64,000 bases of DNA from Hexactinellida sp. DTS-2022 (taxonomy: Eukaryota > Porifera > Hexactinellida): NCBI GenBank assembly GCA_028753945.1, contig JAPNXP010000011.1:4898001-4962000 (forward strand), written 5' to 3'. The notes under the pieces were generated by a model. The model was not told the DNA's origin. It did not search any database and worked only from the letters and a program-made list of their open reading frames with translations. The number at the start of each line of letters is the position of its first letter. The stretch's first letter is position 1. Made by a program: the position numbers and the translations under genes. Below, piece by piece: positions 9,852 through 20,716 of the stretch.

Positions 9852-10583
9852 GCCCACCATACACGATGCAACGTTGTTGCATGCAACATGGTAACATACA
9901 CGGTGCAACGTTGTTGCATGCAACATGGTAACATACACGGTGCAACGTTGTTGCATGCAACATGGTAACATACACGGTGCAACGTTGTTGCATGCAACAT
10001 GGTAACATACACGGTGCAACGTTGTTGCATGCAACATGGTAACATACACGGTGCAACAATGTTGCATGCAACATGGTAACATACACGGTGCAACGTTGTT
10101 GCATGCAACATGGTAACATACACGGTGCAACAATGTTGCATGCAACATGGTAACATACACGGTGCAACAATGTTGCATGCAACATGGTAACATACACGGT
10201 GCAACAATGTTGCATGCAACATGGTAACATACACGGTGCAACGTTGTTGCATGCAACATGGTAACATACACGGTGCAACAATGTTGCATGCAACACAATT
10301 TTCGTGCTACAAGTTGCATGCAACATTTATTTTTGTGCAACATTGTTGCATGGATATTACTCTATTACACGTGGTAAAAATATTATTAAAAAAAAAAAAA
10401 GATGTACTGAAGTTCCATATTTTCGTGCAACAATGTTGCAAGAAAATTGAACATGTCCAATTTCCATGCAACATGTTGCATGCAACAATATTGCGTGCAA
10501 CAATCAACATACACGGTGCAACATTTCAACATACACGATGCAACAAAGTTGCATGCAACATTGTTTTATCGTGTATGGTGGGC
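9852..10583. mobile_element. 732-bp element with 16-bp inverted ends and a minisatellite core
   Basis: The ends are perfect inverted repeats, GCCCACCATACACGAT at 9852-9867 and its complement at 10568-10583. Inside are a tandem array (9868-10290) and a looser tail full of TGCAACA-type words. No target duplication is obvious. It contains no plausible transposase. Confidence 0.7.
9868..10290. repeat. 37-bp palindrome-rich minisatellite, about 12 units
   Basis: The unit contains the perfect 12-bp palindrome GTTGCATGCAAC followed by ATGGTAACATACACGGTGCA. Units come in two kinds, with CAACGTTG or CAACAATG before the palindrome, in the order A A A A A B A B B B A B. Open frames on both strands (such as repeats of MLHAT or HRVCYHVAC) result only from the repeat. 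Confidence 0.95.
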
Positions 10584-10910
10584 TTAAGCCACTAGAACAG
10601 TTCCAGACTGATATTCAAGTGCAGTTAGACTCCATTCGAGTGGCTCTTCAGCATTTGTAGCAAACTTTGGTTAAATAAATTGATTTATTAGGTAAATCCC
10701 TATTATTTAATCATTTCGATATGGTCTACTCATTTATGTGCTTAATCACAATACATTCTTTCGTTGGTAGATATGTTCAATAATTTAGTTTCTTACTTAG
10801 AATAATGTTAATTAATTAGTTAATCTCTACGTATACCACAAAGTTCTATGTTTTGTCTAAATTTCAGTTTATTGTATAATAATTACAGATATATTAACAT
10901 AAATAATTTG

Positions 10911-12224
10911 CTAGCTGGAGCTGCTCAATGTACCAGCCCATTGTATAATGTCTGTAGGACAGAAGCTGGCATCCAGAATTGCCCACTTGACCTGCTCCCT
11001 CGACACCAACAGGGTCACGCAGCTAGTGTCTGTAATACCATTCGTTTCGCAGAGTAGCGACAGCTTCGCCCGGTGTCCCACCGCCCCCAGCGCCCGCAGC
11101 GCCTGGTCCCTGGACTGCAGGCATATGCTGCTGGAACTCCTCGCGAAGAGCTCGTATTCCTGGTATATATCGTCGAAGCTGAGCTTAGCATTCGGGTTAT
11201 TCGCGTGCAGCTTGCTGGCAGAAATAATAATACATTTTTCCAGCAGAGAGAGTTTGTAGAGCTTCTGCATCATGGGGTCCGGGTTTATGCAGTGCCAGGA
11301 ATCCTGGAAGTCCTGCGGCTCAAAGCGCATTCCCCTCTCCCTCAGCCTCGAGATCGGGGTCGCGAGCAGTTTCTGCAGTACGCACAGGTTCTTGGAGCAG
11401 AAGAACAGCTGTTTTAGCGAGCTCTGCACCAGCGGGTGGCACAGGGTGGCATGAACGTGTTCCGACCATTCTTCGTTTTCAATGAAAGGTGGATCCAACA
11501 GCTTTCTCACCATCCACGAGAAATCGGGGAATGTGTAGTCGGTAGCCAGGTAGAGCTCTCTATGGTAGAATCGGTATTTAAGACGCTTCTCCAGTAGCTT
11601 CTCCAGTACCTCGGTGACGCCCCACTTCGCGGTTATTCCCACCACAGAGATGGGCCAGGAGTTGGACTGATATATTTGGAACAGGGTGTAGAGCAAGTTC
11701 TGGTTCTTGTGTTTGGTGAAGAGGTCTAGGTTGTCCAGTATGAATATGATCGGTGTCTTTTTCTTTTCTTTCTGGTAGAAATACTCCAGGAGCAGAGTAA
11801 AAGAATATACGAATGAATTTTCGGTGCTTCGAAATTTCACTCCGATCTTCAAGTCGATGATTATCTGCTCTACAGCTGCTGGCCCGCTTCTGTGTATCAG
11901 TCCGTTTAACTTCACCACATACACGTCCGTTCCTAGTCTGTACTCTGAGCCCAGCCTAGCGAGCACACACTCCACAAGGAATGTTTTGCCCGACCCAGTG
12001 AAGCCCACTAGGAGTACCGAGTGGTGCTTCTCCCTCATGAGGCTGTACTCTACCATGCCGTACAGCGACCGGTAGCATTCCCTTTGGTAATCAAATAGCT
12101 GATCGCTTATCGCTCCTCGCCTGGCGCTGGCGCTGACTCCTCCGAACACAGACCTCTGCACTGCTTGCAACAACTCAGTTTCTCCGTCGTTACTCTGTTG
12201 TTCATCCATATACGGTAATAACAT
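10911..12224 (-). CDS. ORC4: Origin recognition complex subunit 4
   Basis: Intronless gene of 437 residues, matching the usual length of animal ORC4. It is an AAA+ ATPase: Walker A GFTGSGKT at residues 74-81 and a Walker-B-like ILDNLDLF at about 162-169, then ORC4-typical blocks such as GITAKWGVTEVLEKLLEKRL. The C-terminal winged-helix part includes LHANNPNAKLSFDDIYQEY. ORC4 is a subunit of the six-part complex that marks replication origins and loads MCM helicase in the nucleus. Residues 1-5 may be extra: a second ATG (MDEQQ) six codons in gives an equally good start. Next to it, the plus-strand RasGAP gene is divergent, 2.3 kb away. Absence of introns is notable but not unique in this window. 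Confidence 0.93.
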   Translation of the reverse strand: MLLPYMDEQQSNDGETELLQAVQRSVFGGVSASARRGAISDQLFDYQRECYRSLYGMVEYSLMREKHHSVLLVGFTGSGKTFLVECVLARLGSEYRLGTDVYVVKLNGLIHRSGPAAVEQIIIDLKIGVKFRSTENSFVYSFTLLLEYFYQKEKKKTPIIFILDNLDLFTKHKNQNLLYTLFQIYQSNSWPISVVGITAKWGVTEVLEKLLEKRLKYRFYHRELYLATDYTFPDFSWMVRKLLDPPFIENEEWSEHVHATLCHPLVQSSLKQLFFCSKNLCVLQKLLATPISRLRERGMRFEPQDFQDSWHCINPDPMMQKLYKLSLLEKCIIISASKLHANNPNAKLSFDDIYQEYELFARSSSSICLQSRDQALRALGAVGHRAKLSLLCETNGITDTSCVTLLVSREQVKWAILDASFCPTDIIQWAGTLSSSS

Positions 12225-12734
12225 AATGACTTTCGTGGCTGCTTTTATACCACTCTTCAGTTGGATTTGTTAAGTTGTTTGTTCATTGCCTTTTGCTTGT
12301 ATCCTGTAGGTTTGTGCTGTTCATTGTACTGTGTGCGTAGTTTATTTGAGTGACGTATTTGATCTAACTTTATAAAAAATTTTGGTTGCTGGGATGTTGG
12401 AATGTCTTTGTTCTAATTTTCATTTTAATTGAGTTGTTAAATAAGTGACTTTAGTTGATTAATTGATTTACGTCATTGGGTATAATTAGATAGTTGTTGT
12501 GTGCGCTAGGAATGTTTGCTGAAAGTTTTGCTTGGTAGGATTTTGGAGGGGTGTTTGCTTGGGTCGCCCTTTGGTTGGAAATCAACTCGCTTAAGAAGTT
12601 GAGGGTTTGTAGGTGTTACTGGTTGCATGTAACGCATCCAAATTAGGAATATAGGGGGACTTGGGTTTTGGGTTTTTTGGTTTTGGGTTTTTTTGTTATG
12701 GCGAGAGACGTCCAGGAGACTGGGGTTTTACTAT
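12225..12734. other. Intergenic, upstream of ORC4
   Basis: About 510 bp of T/G-rich sequence holding the presumed ORC4 promoter. No gene, clear TATA box or repeat recognised, apart from a short TTTTGGG-rich stretch near 12660-12700. Confidence 0.5.
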
Positions 12735-13310
12735 TTATTTCTGTTTGTACCTATTTTATTTCCCGCAAATCTGATTTGTTAATTAATTAATTAATTCAGT
12801 CCTATTTGAATACTAAATTATTTGCATTGAATCCATTTGATTTATGAGATCAGAACTATTAATTCCTTTCAGCCAATATGTCCAATACGGTTGTTAGGGA
12901 ATATTCAACAGATTAAATTCAATAATAACTTCCACCGAGTGTATCTTGTCACAAAATTCGCTTTTTTTGCATATTTGTATAATGCGTGATTCCTCCCACC
13001 TTTATATACTTAATTAACTCCGAATATTATTTATTCTCAAGTTTGAGCAATTTGTTTACCATTTACCGAATACTATTTAAGTTTATTTAATTTAGTATAT
13101 AATGTCCAAATGTAAATACCGACAATTCGTTATGCAAATTGCCTGTAACAACAAATTGTTGTTGAGTAGTTAGTTGTTGCAGTGCATTATCGCGATCAGT
13201 GTATTATACAGCCATAAATACGCTATATAATGGTAGTATATAATGGTAGGAGAAATCACGCATTATACAAATATGCAAAAAAAGCGAATTTTGTGACAAA
13301 TCTGATTTGG
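12735..13310 (-). repeat. Cassette repeat without an attached gene; complete inverted-repeat MITE inside
   Basis: Third full copy of the cassette. The inner part, about 12950-13310, is flanked by matching inverted arms (CACAAAATTCGCTTTTTTTG at the left and its complement near 13300) and includes GCAAATTGCCTGTAACAACA. The leader side (12735-12780) lacks the ATG-GCA-AGT start; ordinary sequence begins at that point. Confidence 0.7.
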
Positions 13311-14527
13311 TGTACCAATTGATTCTAATTTCTGAGCTACACCATTCTTATTCAAATGCCTTTGCCATTGAATGAAATTACATTAGAAAGGCATTCACCG
13401 ATATACGTAATTCTTATACTTTGTAGGGAAGTTATTAAGTTTAAACCACTGTTCTAAAGGTCGGTTACGTGCCCATAGTAGCAATACTCGTATTTATAGA
13501 AGAATATTTCAAACGTTTAACGTAACCGTATATACTCAGTATGGTCAAACGTTTAACGTAACCGTATATACTCAGTATGGTTTCATAAGCACTTTGGGAA
13601 TTTGGTTAATGGCAGCCACATAACATGCCACTTGTTCTGAGGTAACTTGTAAACAAGAATCTTGACTTCAGGTTTGGGAGATAGGAATGCAAAATTTTGG
13701 ATAACATAATTGCAATTCTTTGTTAAGCCTTTTTAACTGAGAATTCTATGGCATCTGAAAAGACTATAAATTTAAAATTTTTAACTAATTATAACTAATA
13801 TTTTGTTTGTATTTACCTTTGATTATATGAGTTGTTGTGTTATTCATTGATTGGTAAGTAATAACTTTTGTAAAACAACAATGTTGTGTTTGTAATTTTG
13901 CATATGTTTTCAAATATTGTTTGGTTGTTGATAAATGATAATAAATGTTGTTTGGTGATTAATATTATAATTTCATCAACCATACATTGTTTTGTTGTTG
14001 TTTACGTAATTTAATATGACCCAATTATTATATCTACCGGCTGTTGTTGTTTACAAACCATATTTTATCTTCTAAACTCTATAAACCACTTTGTTGTCAT
14101 TTGTTACATACGTAATCACAATTAATCCTGTTGTTGTTGTTGTTTATTTTGCATCATTTCCCATCTTAATTTCTTACAACATAAGGACTCGGTTATACAT
14201 TATAATAGTATAATCTTATAATAGTCACTCAAATAGGCACTATGCATAAATAGAACTAAACTTAGTTTGTAAACAAACTACCGTATTGCTTCGAATAATT
14301 GTTTTCGTGGCCAAATTTTTCCTGAATTTCTTTGAAAACCCGAACAATTATATTTAGGTCGGTTCTAATGGTTCTCACCAACAGTATACATACCGAAGTT
14401 TCCAAATAAATGGAATTATACTCCAGTGACCAACTAATGTGTTTATACTATTTGTATCATACAAATGTCATGTTATTGACCCTTATTTGGGAAATACGAT
14501 ATTTATTGTTATAGCATATTTTATCGC
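13311..14527. other. Intergenic between cassette and RasGAP
   Basis: A/T-rich with no gene seen. A 36-bp unit (GTTTAACGTAACCGTATATA core) is tandemly duplicated at about 13510-13580. Short TTG runs occur near 14135-14150. Confidence 0.5.
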
Positions 14528-16774
14528 ATGGAACGACCTAACAACGTGATGGAGGGATTGGTATGGCTCACGGACCACATAAACCAATCAGAAGTAGACT
14601 TCGCGCCCAGATTTGTTGTGCACAACAAGAACGAACACCGAATATATTTCTTCAGCGACAAGGTAATCTCATTGTCACATCACAGACCATTCAAACGTTA
14701 CGTAACACCTCCAAAGGGGGGGGGGGGTAACCAATTAGCCTATATAAGACAGACCATCCTATTTGTATTAGAAACTGGTCAAAAAGGCGTGACATAGGAA
14801 GGGGGTTTAATTATAAGCTAAGAGACCATTCAAACGTTACATAGCGAATATTTCTTTGTTTTTTCTAACTAACTATTTACTCGAAATGTGTAATACATTC
14901 GAATTTTTGTTTTATTTTCAATCAGTTTATTCTAACTATCGGATTTTTCTTACTTTATTTAAACCCCCCCCCATTGAAAACGTTACGTAACGTTTGACTG
15001 TCCATTATACCTCCCAATGAATACCATATAACATATGGACATATGAATAATAACATAGTATGGAATAACATAATAACATATGTAATAACATAACGTTTGA
15101 CTGTCCATTATAATACAATACCACATATCTCACTCTATAGCCTAACAAGATGCCCCCACAAGTGGAGGACATTCTCGAGACCCTGACGAGAACAACAGAC
15201 TTCTCCGCCACCATTACCAACACCTCCAAACACGCCCCCCTCACCCGGGAGAGGTCAAACAGGTAGGCGGAAATGGCGATTCTTAAAAACCGGAAATATA
15301 GTTCGAATACAGTCGAAACCGGTTTATTCTAACACCGTTTTTTTCTAATTAACTATTTATTCTAAATGTGTAAGAAATTCCAATTTTGTGTTATTTTCAA
15401 TCGGTTTATTCTAACTATCGGATTTTTCTTACTTTATTTCCATGCAAAGAATTGGTTAGAAAAAAACCGGTTTCGACTGTACTAACCAAAGTAGGAAATA
15501 GTTCAAATTTTCTGTGTTACTACACCATGCATATGATAAAATCCGTGGTCCAACAATACAGAAATAAAGTCTTACTACAGTGGATGCCGGTTATAAGCAC
15601 ATCGTCGGGAACTGCACTTAATGTTCTTATAACCGGCATAAATTATATAGGGTATATGGCAACCGTTTTCCAACATAGTGTGTTTATATCCGATATGTTC
15701 TTATAACCGGTGTGCTTATATCCGACATCTACTGTACTTCCTATTTGGTTCTAACAATTTCCTATTTTGGTTCTAACAATTTCCTATTTGTTTCTAACAA
15801 CTTCCTATTTTGTTCTAACAATTTCCTATTTTGTTCTAACAATTTCCTATTTTGGTTCTAACAACTTCCTATTTGGTTCTAACAATCCCTATTTTGGTTC
15901 TAACAATCCCTATCCCCGTTCCCTTATAACCGTCCCATAGTCTGACAGGAGTTAAGGAGCCCAAGCCCTCTACCCCTGGCATCCCGAGACGGCCCTCCCT
16001 CACGAAGCGCCTCAAGCTGCAGAGAGCCAGCTCTCTCTCGGAACGGAAGTCTGACGTCAGACGGGTCAGGGATCTGGCCAGGAGTTTCAAGTCGCTAGAC
16101 TCCCTAGAGGGCGTAGGGGTGGAGCTAGGTGCGTTATAGCCCCGGATACCGATGTGTTCATTAGATATGTGTAACTAGTTAGTACGTACCCCCTAGGGAA
16201 TGCGAATATGGACGTAATAACCGAGTGTACTATATGAACACCAACCGTGTTAAATTCTTAATACAGTCAGGTCTGCTTATTGTGAACAGTTAATCGTCTG
16301 CTTAATATGACTAACTTTTTATTATGAACAAGCCCTATGGTCCCAATTTAACAACTTACATAGGATTTGTAATAAGTTGAGTTCGCTTATTATAAAGTCT
16401 CTATTATGAACACAATTTTGGGTCGAGTCTACTGTATACTTGTATTATTGTTGTTGTTGTTGTTGTTGTTATTGTTGTTGTTTATACCCTGCTCTATAGG
16501 AGAGCCCGGTAGCATCCTGGAACTACAGAGGGACCCCACGCCCAGCGTCAGCATAGTTAACACCTCTCTGATGACGAGGTTCATATTCACATATTGTCTC
16601 CGCATATCTATACCCCCCATCAGCTGCCATAGCAACCAGGAGGGGGGAGAAGAATGCGCGAGAGGGTCCTCTGCTAGCAAGACTCTGTACGTGTGTTTGC
16701 AAACTGATGGAGACATGATGCGGTGGCTAAACTCCGTATCTTCAGACCTGGACAGGATAAGGAATAGGTAGGGG

Positions 16775-16817
<43 letters not shown>

Positions 16818-19800
16818 ATTGTTGTGTTATTGTTCTATTGTTCTATTGTTGTTTGTTTGTTATTATTGTTGTTATTGTTGTTGTGTTAGGCGGTTCCACG
16901 TGTACCCCACCCTGAGCGTGACTGTCTCGGAGGCTAAGGGAGTTCCGCCTAAGAAGTCTCTTTTCTGCGAAGTCTGTCTGGACTCCGTTCCCTACTCCAA
17001 AACCTGCGAAAAGCTGTCTAACAAGGGAGATGTGTTTTGGGGAGAGAAATACGAGTTTAGCGAGTTTCCGCCCATGCGCGTTATAAGCGTGCTGCTGTAC
17101 AAAGGGAAGGTAAAGCGGCCTCAGGAAATGGGACGGGTGGATATACCGGCAGTGACGCTCTATGGTCAGGGGGTGGTCGAGAAGTGGTACTCTCTGAAAC
17201 AGGAGAGGGACAGGAGGAAAACACAGGCCACCATAAGGATTAAAATACACTATCAGGTAGTATGCATACTTACTTACAACAGATAAACACAAACAGATGA
17301 ACTAACTAACAACCAACCTAATAACCAACCAAGCAAACAAACAAACAAACAAACAAATAAATGAACAAACAGACAAAAAATCGTGCTAATATACAGTATA
17401 CTATATACTATCGTTGGTAGGAACACCAGGGGACCGTCTAATATGTCCCCTTACCCAATATATAATTAACATATGTCACTCGATACAAAAGCTTCAATAT
17501 AGATTAACTATTAACTAATCCATGGTTCCTAGGTGCTTAACATTCTCCCGTTCACTAAGTACGAGGATCTGCTTAACTACGTCACAGACGATTACCATTT
17601 GATTATAAAGAACTTGGCACCTCAACTTCCTGTCAAGAACAAAGATACTTTAGCCAGAAACCTAGTGCGCATGTTCTACTCTACCGGGGACGTTACAAGG
17701 TAACGGATAGGGCGTATGGAATGTACTTAGGACAGTTCAAATATTACGTTAACAAATGTGTGACAAACCATCCTTTGTGTGTAGAAAAATGTAAAAAACG
17801 TGAAATATGGAGTGTGACATTCGGGAATTTTGCTTTACTGACATAATTCCTTAATTATTAACACGTTTTGTATGTCGACCATATAACTAGCTAGATAATT
17901 AGGACAGTTAAAAAAAAGCGTTATTTAATATGGAGGATTTGCATTAAGTATAATATGAAAAACGTGAAATAAGTGGTGTGCCATTTCGGGAATGTTGCTT
18001 TACCAACTTCAACTGCCTTGTATATTCATTATTCGTTAGTTTTTAACACCTTTTGTATGTCTAGCATCGTAGCTAGCTATATAATAATGTTACATTCCAT
18101 AGGTACCTTGTTGATGTTGTGGTGAGTGAGGTGAATGACCCCAATATCGATTCAAATCTCATTTTCCGCGGGAATTCGTTAGCCACTAAATCTATGGATT
18201 TCTACATGCGATTAGTGGCAAGCGACTATTTGCACTCTGTACTAATTAGACCCCTGGTTAGATACCTAGTTGACGTCTCGGAATGTGAAGTCGATCCTGA
18301 ACGAATTCCAAATACCGTATCTCCTCTCCAGGCACAGAATAATTTCCTGAGACACATTAAGTCCATTTGGGACGCCATTTATAAGTCGCGAAGCAACATT
18401 CCTATTGACTTACAGGTTGTCTTCCACGGAGTTAAATCTGAGTTGGGAAGTAGCAAACAACAAGTTTCCAACACGGTTGTAATATCCTGTATTTTCCTAC
18501 GGTTTTTCTGTGCCGCTATAATGTCACCTTCGCTATTCGATATAATTAAGGAATACCCTTCCGAAAAGGGTGTCCGTAAACTGACCCTCGCGGCTAAAAC
18601 ACTTCAGACACTCGCGAATTATTCGAGATTCGAAGCTAAGGAGTCATATCTGACATTCCTGAACGGTTGGCTTGACAACGAGCAGGGGAAAATGTCAGAA
18701 TTTATATCCTACGTTTCTAACTACAGCAATGAGAGGAGAGACAGTGTACACAGTGATTTGTCAGTGGACCCCACCTCGGTACAGATTGTGTCGCTTGGTG
18801 TCGAGTTGTCCACACTTCATCACTTCCTGCAGGAGGCAGTTGAAACCGTGCCACCTCAAATGGAAGAACCACTTATGCCACTTACGATTCTACTTAACGC
18901 CCTCACCTGTGTGGAAGGGGCATTCAAGGAATCGAAAGATAAATTCATTTGGGTGAACACCACCCCAGATAAGTCAATATGCTCCGTTGGCACAACTGGC
19001 TATTATAAGGAACCCACAACAAATTCCCTGGAGAGCGAATCTACCGGAGATGACAGCGATTTAGAGACCGGACACAATTTCCTGGATTGGCCACAGAAGG
19101 TTCCTTATACCACAGATCTAACTTGGACTAAAAAGGACGTTTCTTCTTACCGCGAATCTCTGTCTGCTCGTTTATCAGCTGTTTCTAGTTCTGAGGACGA
19201 GAACCCGGTCCCCCCTCCCCTTCCAAACAGAGGGGATTTCAAAGGGGTACACTCGCCCCTTGCATGGGACAGGGACAGGGGACAGGGGACATACAGCATA
19301 GGGGTACCCTCCCCCCTTATGCGGCCCCCCTATGACCTGTGTCCCTTAGAGAGACAGCCCTCTCTAGAGGAGATAGAAGACAGATTGGAAGAGGTGCAAA
19401 GGAGCTTCAAACTCTCCTCTATAGATCCTGACACGTCAAAGCCATTCATTCGTCGCAACAGTCCAAATATACACCTGCATCCTAGTAACCAAACACCTCT
19501 AAGCCCCTCTAAATCAGCCAATCAGTTCCCGGCTAATTCCTCCCCACCCATGGCTCACAATCTGGCCAAACACCTCTCAATCGACAAATCTATAAATAGA
19601 TTCAAGAATGCTAACGAGATACGGCATTCCAATCTGTACGATCGGTTGCCACCCAAGACAGAATATTCCCCCAAACTACAGTACAGCCGTTCCGATTCCG
19701 GCGATTCTCCGCGAAATAATTACTCCGGTTCAAAACGCCTGCCAACCAACAACCCATCAATACAAAGTCTAAAAATTAACATTCCAAATGACCACAATGG

Positions 19801-20716
19801 TTACTCCCCTTCTGTCGCCTCCAAATACCGCCAGCCGGCCAGTACGCATATTAAAATAGAAAAGAAATCACAGAAGTCCCCAACCAATCAGTTTATCTCC
19901 AGGTCCACTTCAATACAGGTTATTTCCAAATCCCCGTCCCCCCCTCAGATCGCCGCGCCGCGCTTTACAAAAGCCAGTTCCTCCGAAACCTCTCGCAGCT
20001 CCCCTGAGCCTATTCCCGCCCTCAGTCTAACCATGGATAAGTGGTACAGCGAGTCGCAAGTGGGGGGGTCCGTATTTGCTACCCCCCAGCGCCCGTCGCA
20101 CCCCCCTAAGACAATCGAGGTGTCACAATCCCTGGAGAGAATAAACCTGCCTCCCAAATTGAGTCCCCTCGGAAAACTAACCGAGACGCTTGTTTCCGGA
20201 CACGATAAGTTAGAGCGTAAGCTCTCATCCTACTCTAGCAACAGCACTGGCGAAGAGGAATGCAGCTACTATAGAAAGGAATGCATGAGACTGCAAAGGG
20301 ATGTTACTAAGTATAGAGTGGACACACAGGAAATGGGGGTGCAGCTGGCTAATCGACAGAAGGAAGTTGAGAGATGGAAAGGTTTAGCCTTACAGCAAGC
20401 CAAAGAGCTGAAGAAGAATAAAGAAACGTCCGAATTAATAGCTTTAAACAAACAAATACACGAAACTCGAACCGAGGTGTTGAAACTTAAACAGGAAAAC
20501 GAACATTTGCGACAGAACCAATTAACTACTCGGAAAACGGATAATAATGAGTCTTTAAAGGAGCAAATCGAGACTTGGAAGGGATTAGCAGTTGACAGGT
20601 TGACACGAATAAGATGTTTGGAAGCCTCAAATGCCACTTTAATGAATGGCATTTCCCAACTCGAGACTCTACAGGATATAATGACTAACGGAGATGATGA
20701 CTCTCCCTCCGACTAA
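14528..20716 (+). CDS. SynGAP/DAB2IP/RASAL-type Ras GTPase-activating protein
   Basis: Seven exons: 14528-14662, 15141-15262, 15941-16128, 16500-16767, 16890-17256, 17533-17699, 18103-20716; all splice phases agree and give 1286 residues. Order of parts: variable N-terminus, split PH domain (ending TLYVCLQTDGDMMRWLNSV, about residue 225), C2 domain (about 240-360, with FCEVCLDSVPYSKT and GDVFWGEKYEF), RasGAP domain from about 390 to 640, a long Ser/Pro-rich region, and a coiled coil at about 1150-1265. The arginine finger is Arg438 in LIFRGNSLATKSM, and the FLRFFCAAIMSPSLF block is the expected structural motif. The protein should speed GTP hydrolysis on Ras or Rap at membranes. The tail ends GDDDSPSD, so the PDZ ligand of one SynGAP isoform is absent. 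The start at 14528 is the first ATG of the earliest exon I can join; further 5' exons cannot be excluded. Confidence 0.9.
14684..14850. repeat. Family G repeat (CATTCAAACGTTACGTAAC) in RasGAP intron 1
   Basis: Contains the ends ACCATTCAAACGTTACGTAA, in both orientations, around a G-run and GACAGACCATCC. Relatives are at 35541, 37839 and in ARL4-like intron 1. Confidence 0.55.
15310..15479. mobile_element. MITE, family E (CAGTCGAAACCGGTTTATTC), TA target
   Basis: Perfectly placed inverted ends CAGTCGAAACCGGTTT and TA on both sides, in RasGAP intron 2. Relatives: 46843-46994, 50748-50921, 57430-57575. Confidence 0.8.
15578..15734. mobile_element. MITE, family C (CAGTGGATGCCGGTTATAAG), TA target
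   Basis: Inverted ends CAGTGGATGCCGGTTATAAG and (reverse) CAGTAGATGTCGGATATAAG with TA on both sides, in RasGAP intron 2. Confidence 0.8.
15739..15912. repeat. About 21-bp tandem repeat, some 9 units
   Basis: Unit TTCCTATTTTGGTTCTAACA, ending just before RasGAP exon 3; its pyrimidine-rich sense strand may serve as part of the 3' splice region. Confidence 0.85.
16264..16434. mobile_element. MITE, family B (CAGTCAGGTCTGCTTATTGT), TA target
   Basis: Left end CAGTCAGGTCTGCTTATTGT, right end (reverse) CAGTAGACTCGACCC, TA on both sides; inner block ACAACTTACATAGGATTTGT. In RasGAP intron 3. Confidence 0.75.
16445..16486 (+). repeat. (TTG)n microsatellite before RasGAP exon 4
   Basis: TTG units end 14 bases before the acceptor of exon 4. 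A second tract (16775-16885, TTG then TTA/TTGT) fills the intron before exon 5 and ends at its acceptor. Confidence 0.85.

Larger units (their letters stand above)
9350..10660 (+). pseudogene. Remnant of a six-transmembrane-channel-like gene, split by an element
   Basis: Between 9512 and 9810 one frame encodes a strongly hydrophobic segment (FDFIFGFIISVFMLSVFIAQ, then LTNSY) and a helical follow-on. This resembles the last membrane helix and post-helix region of TRP-type channels; a polypyrimidine tract and CAG precede it at 9511. The frame meets a TAG at 9808-9810, continues in the same frame (NNVESIQDSL), and is then cut at 9850 by a 732-bp element. The frame resumes at 10586 (KPLEQFQTDIQ) and ends at a TAG near 10658 with a coiled-coil-like tail. 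Removing 9851-10583 restores one reading frame across the insertion. The TRP assignment is tentative; the split frame is clear. Confidence 0.45.

Noticed and set aside
9868..10290. CRISPR-like array
   Set aside because: Regular 37-bp palindromic units, but they are contiguous with no variable spacers, no cas genes are near, and the genome is animal. It is a minisatellite.
9615..10343. Long repeat-coded proteins (HRVCYHVAC, MLHAT and similar)
   Set aside because: Open frames exist in several frames on both strands because the 37-bp unit lacks stops; they end at the array borders.
16774..16860. Poly-leucine coding region
   Set aside because: The frame is an intronic TTG microsatellite, removed by in-phase splicing between RasGAP exons 4 and 5.
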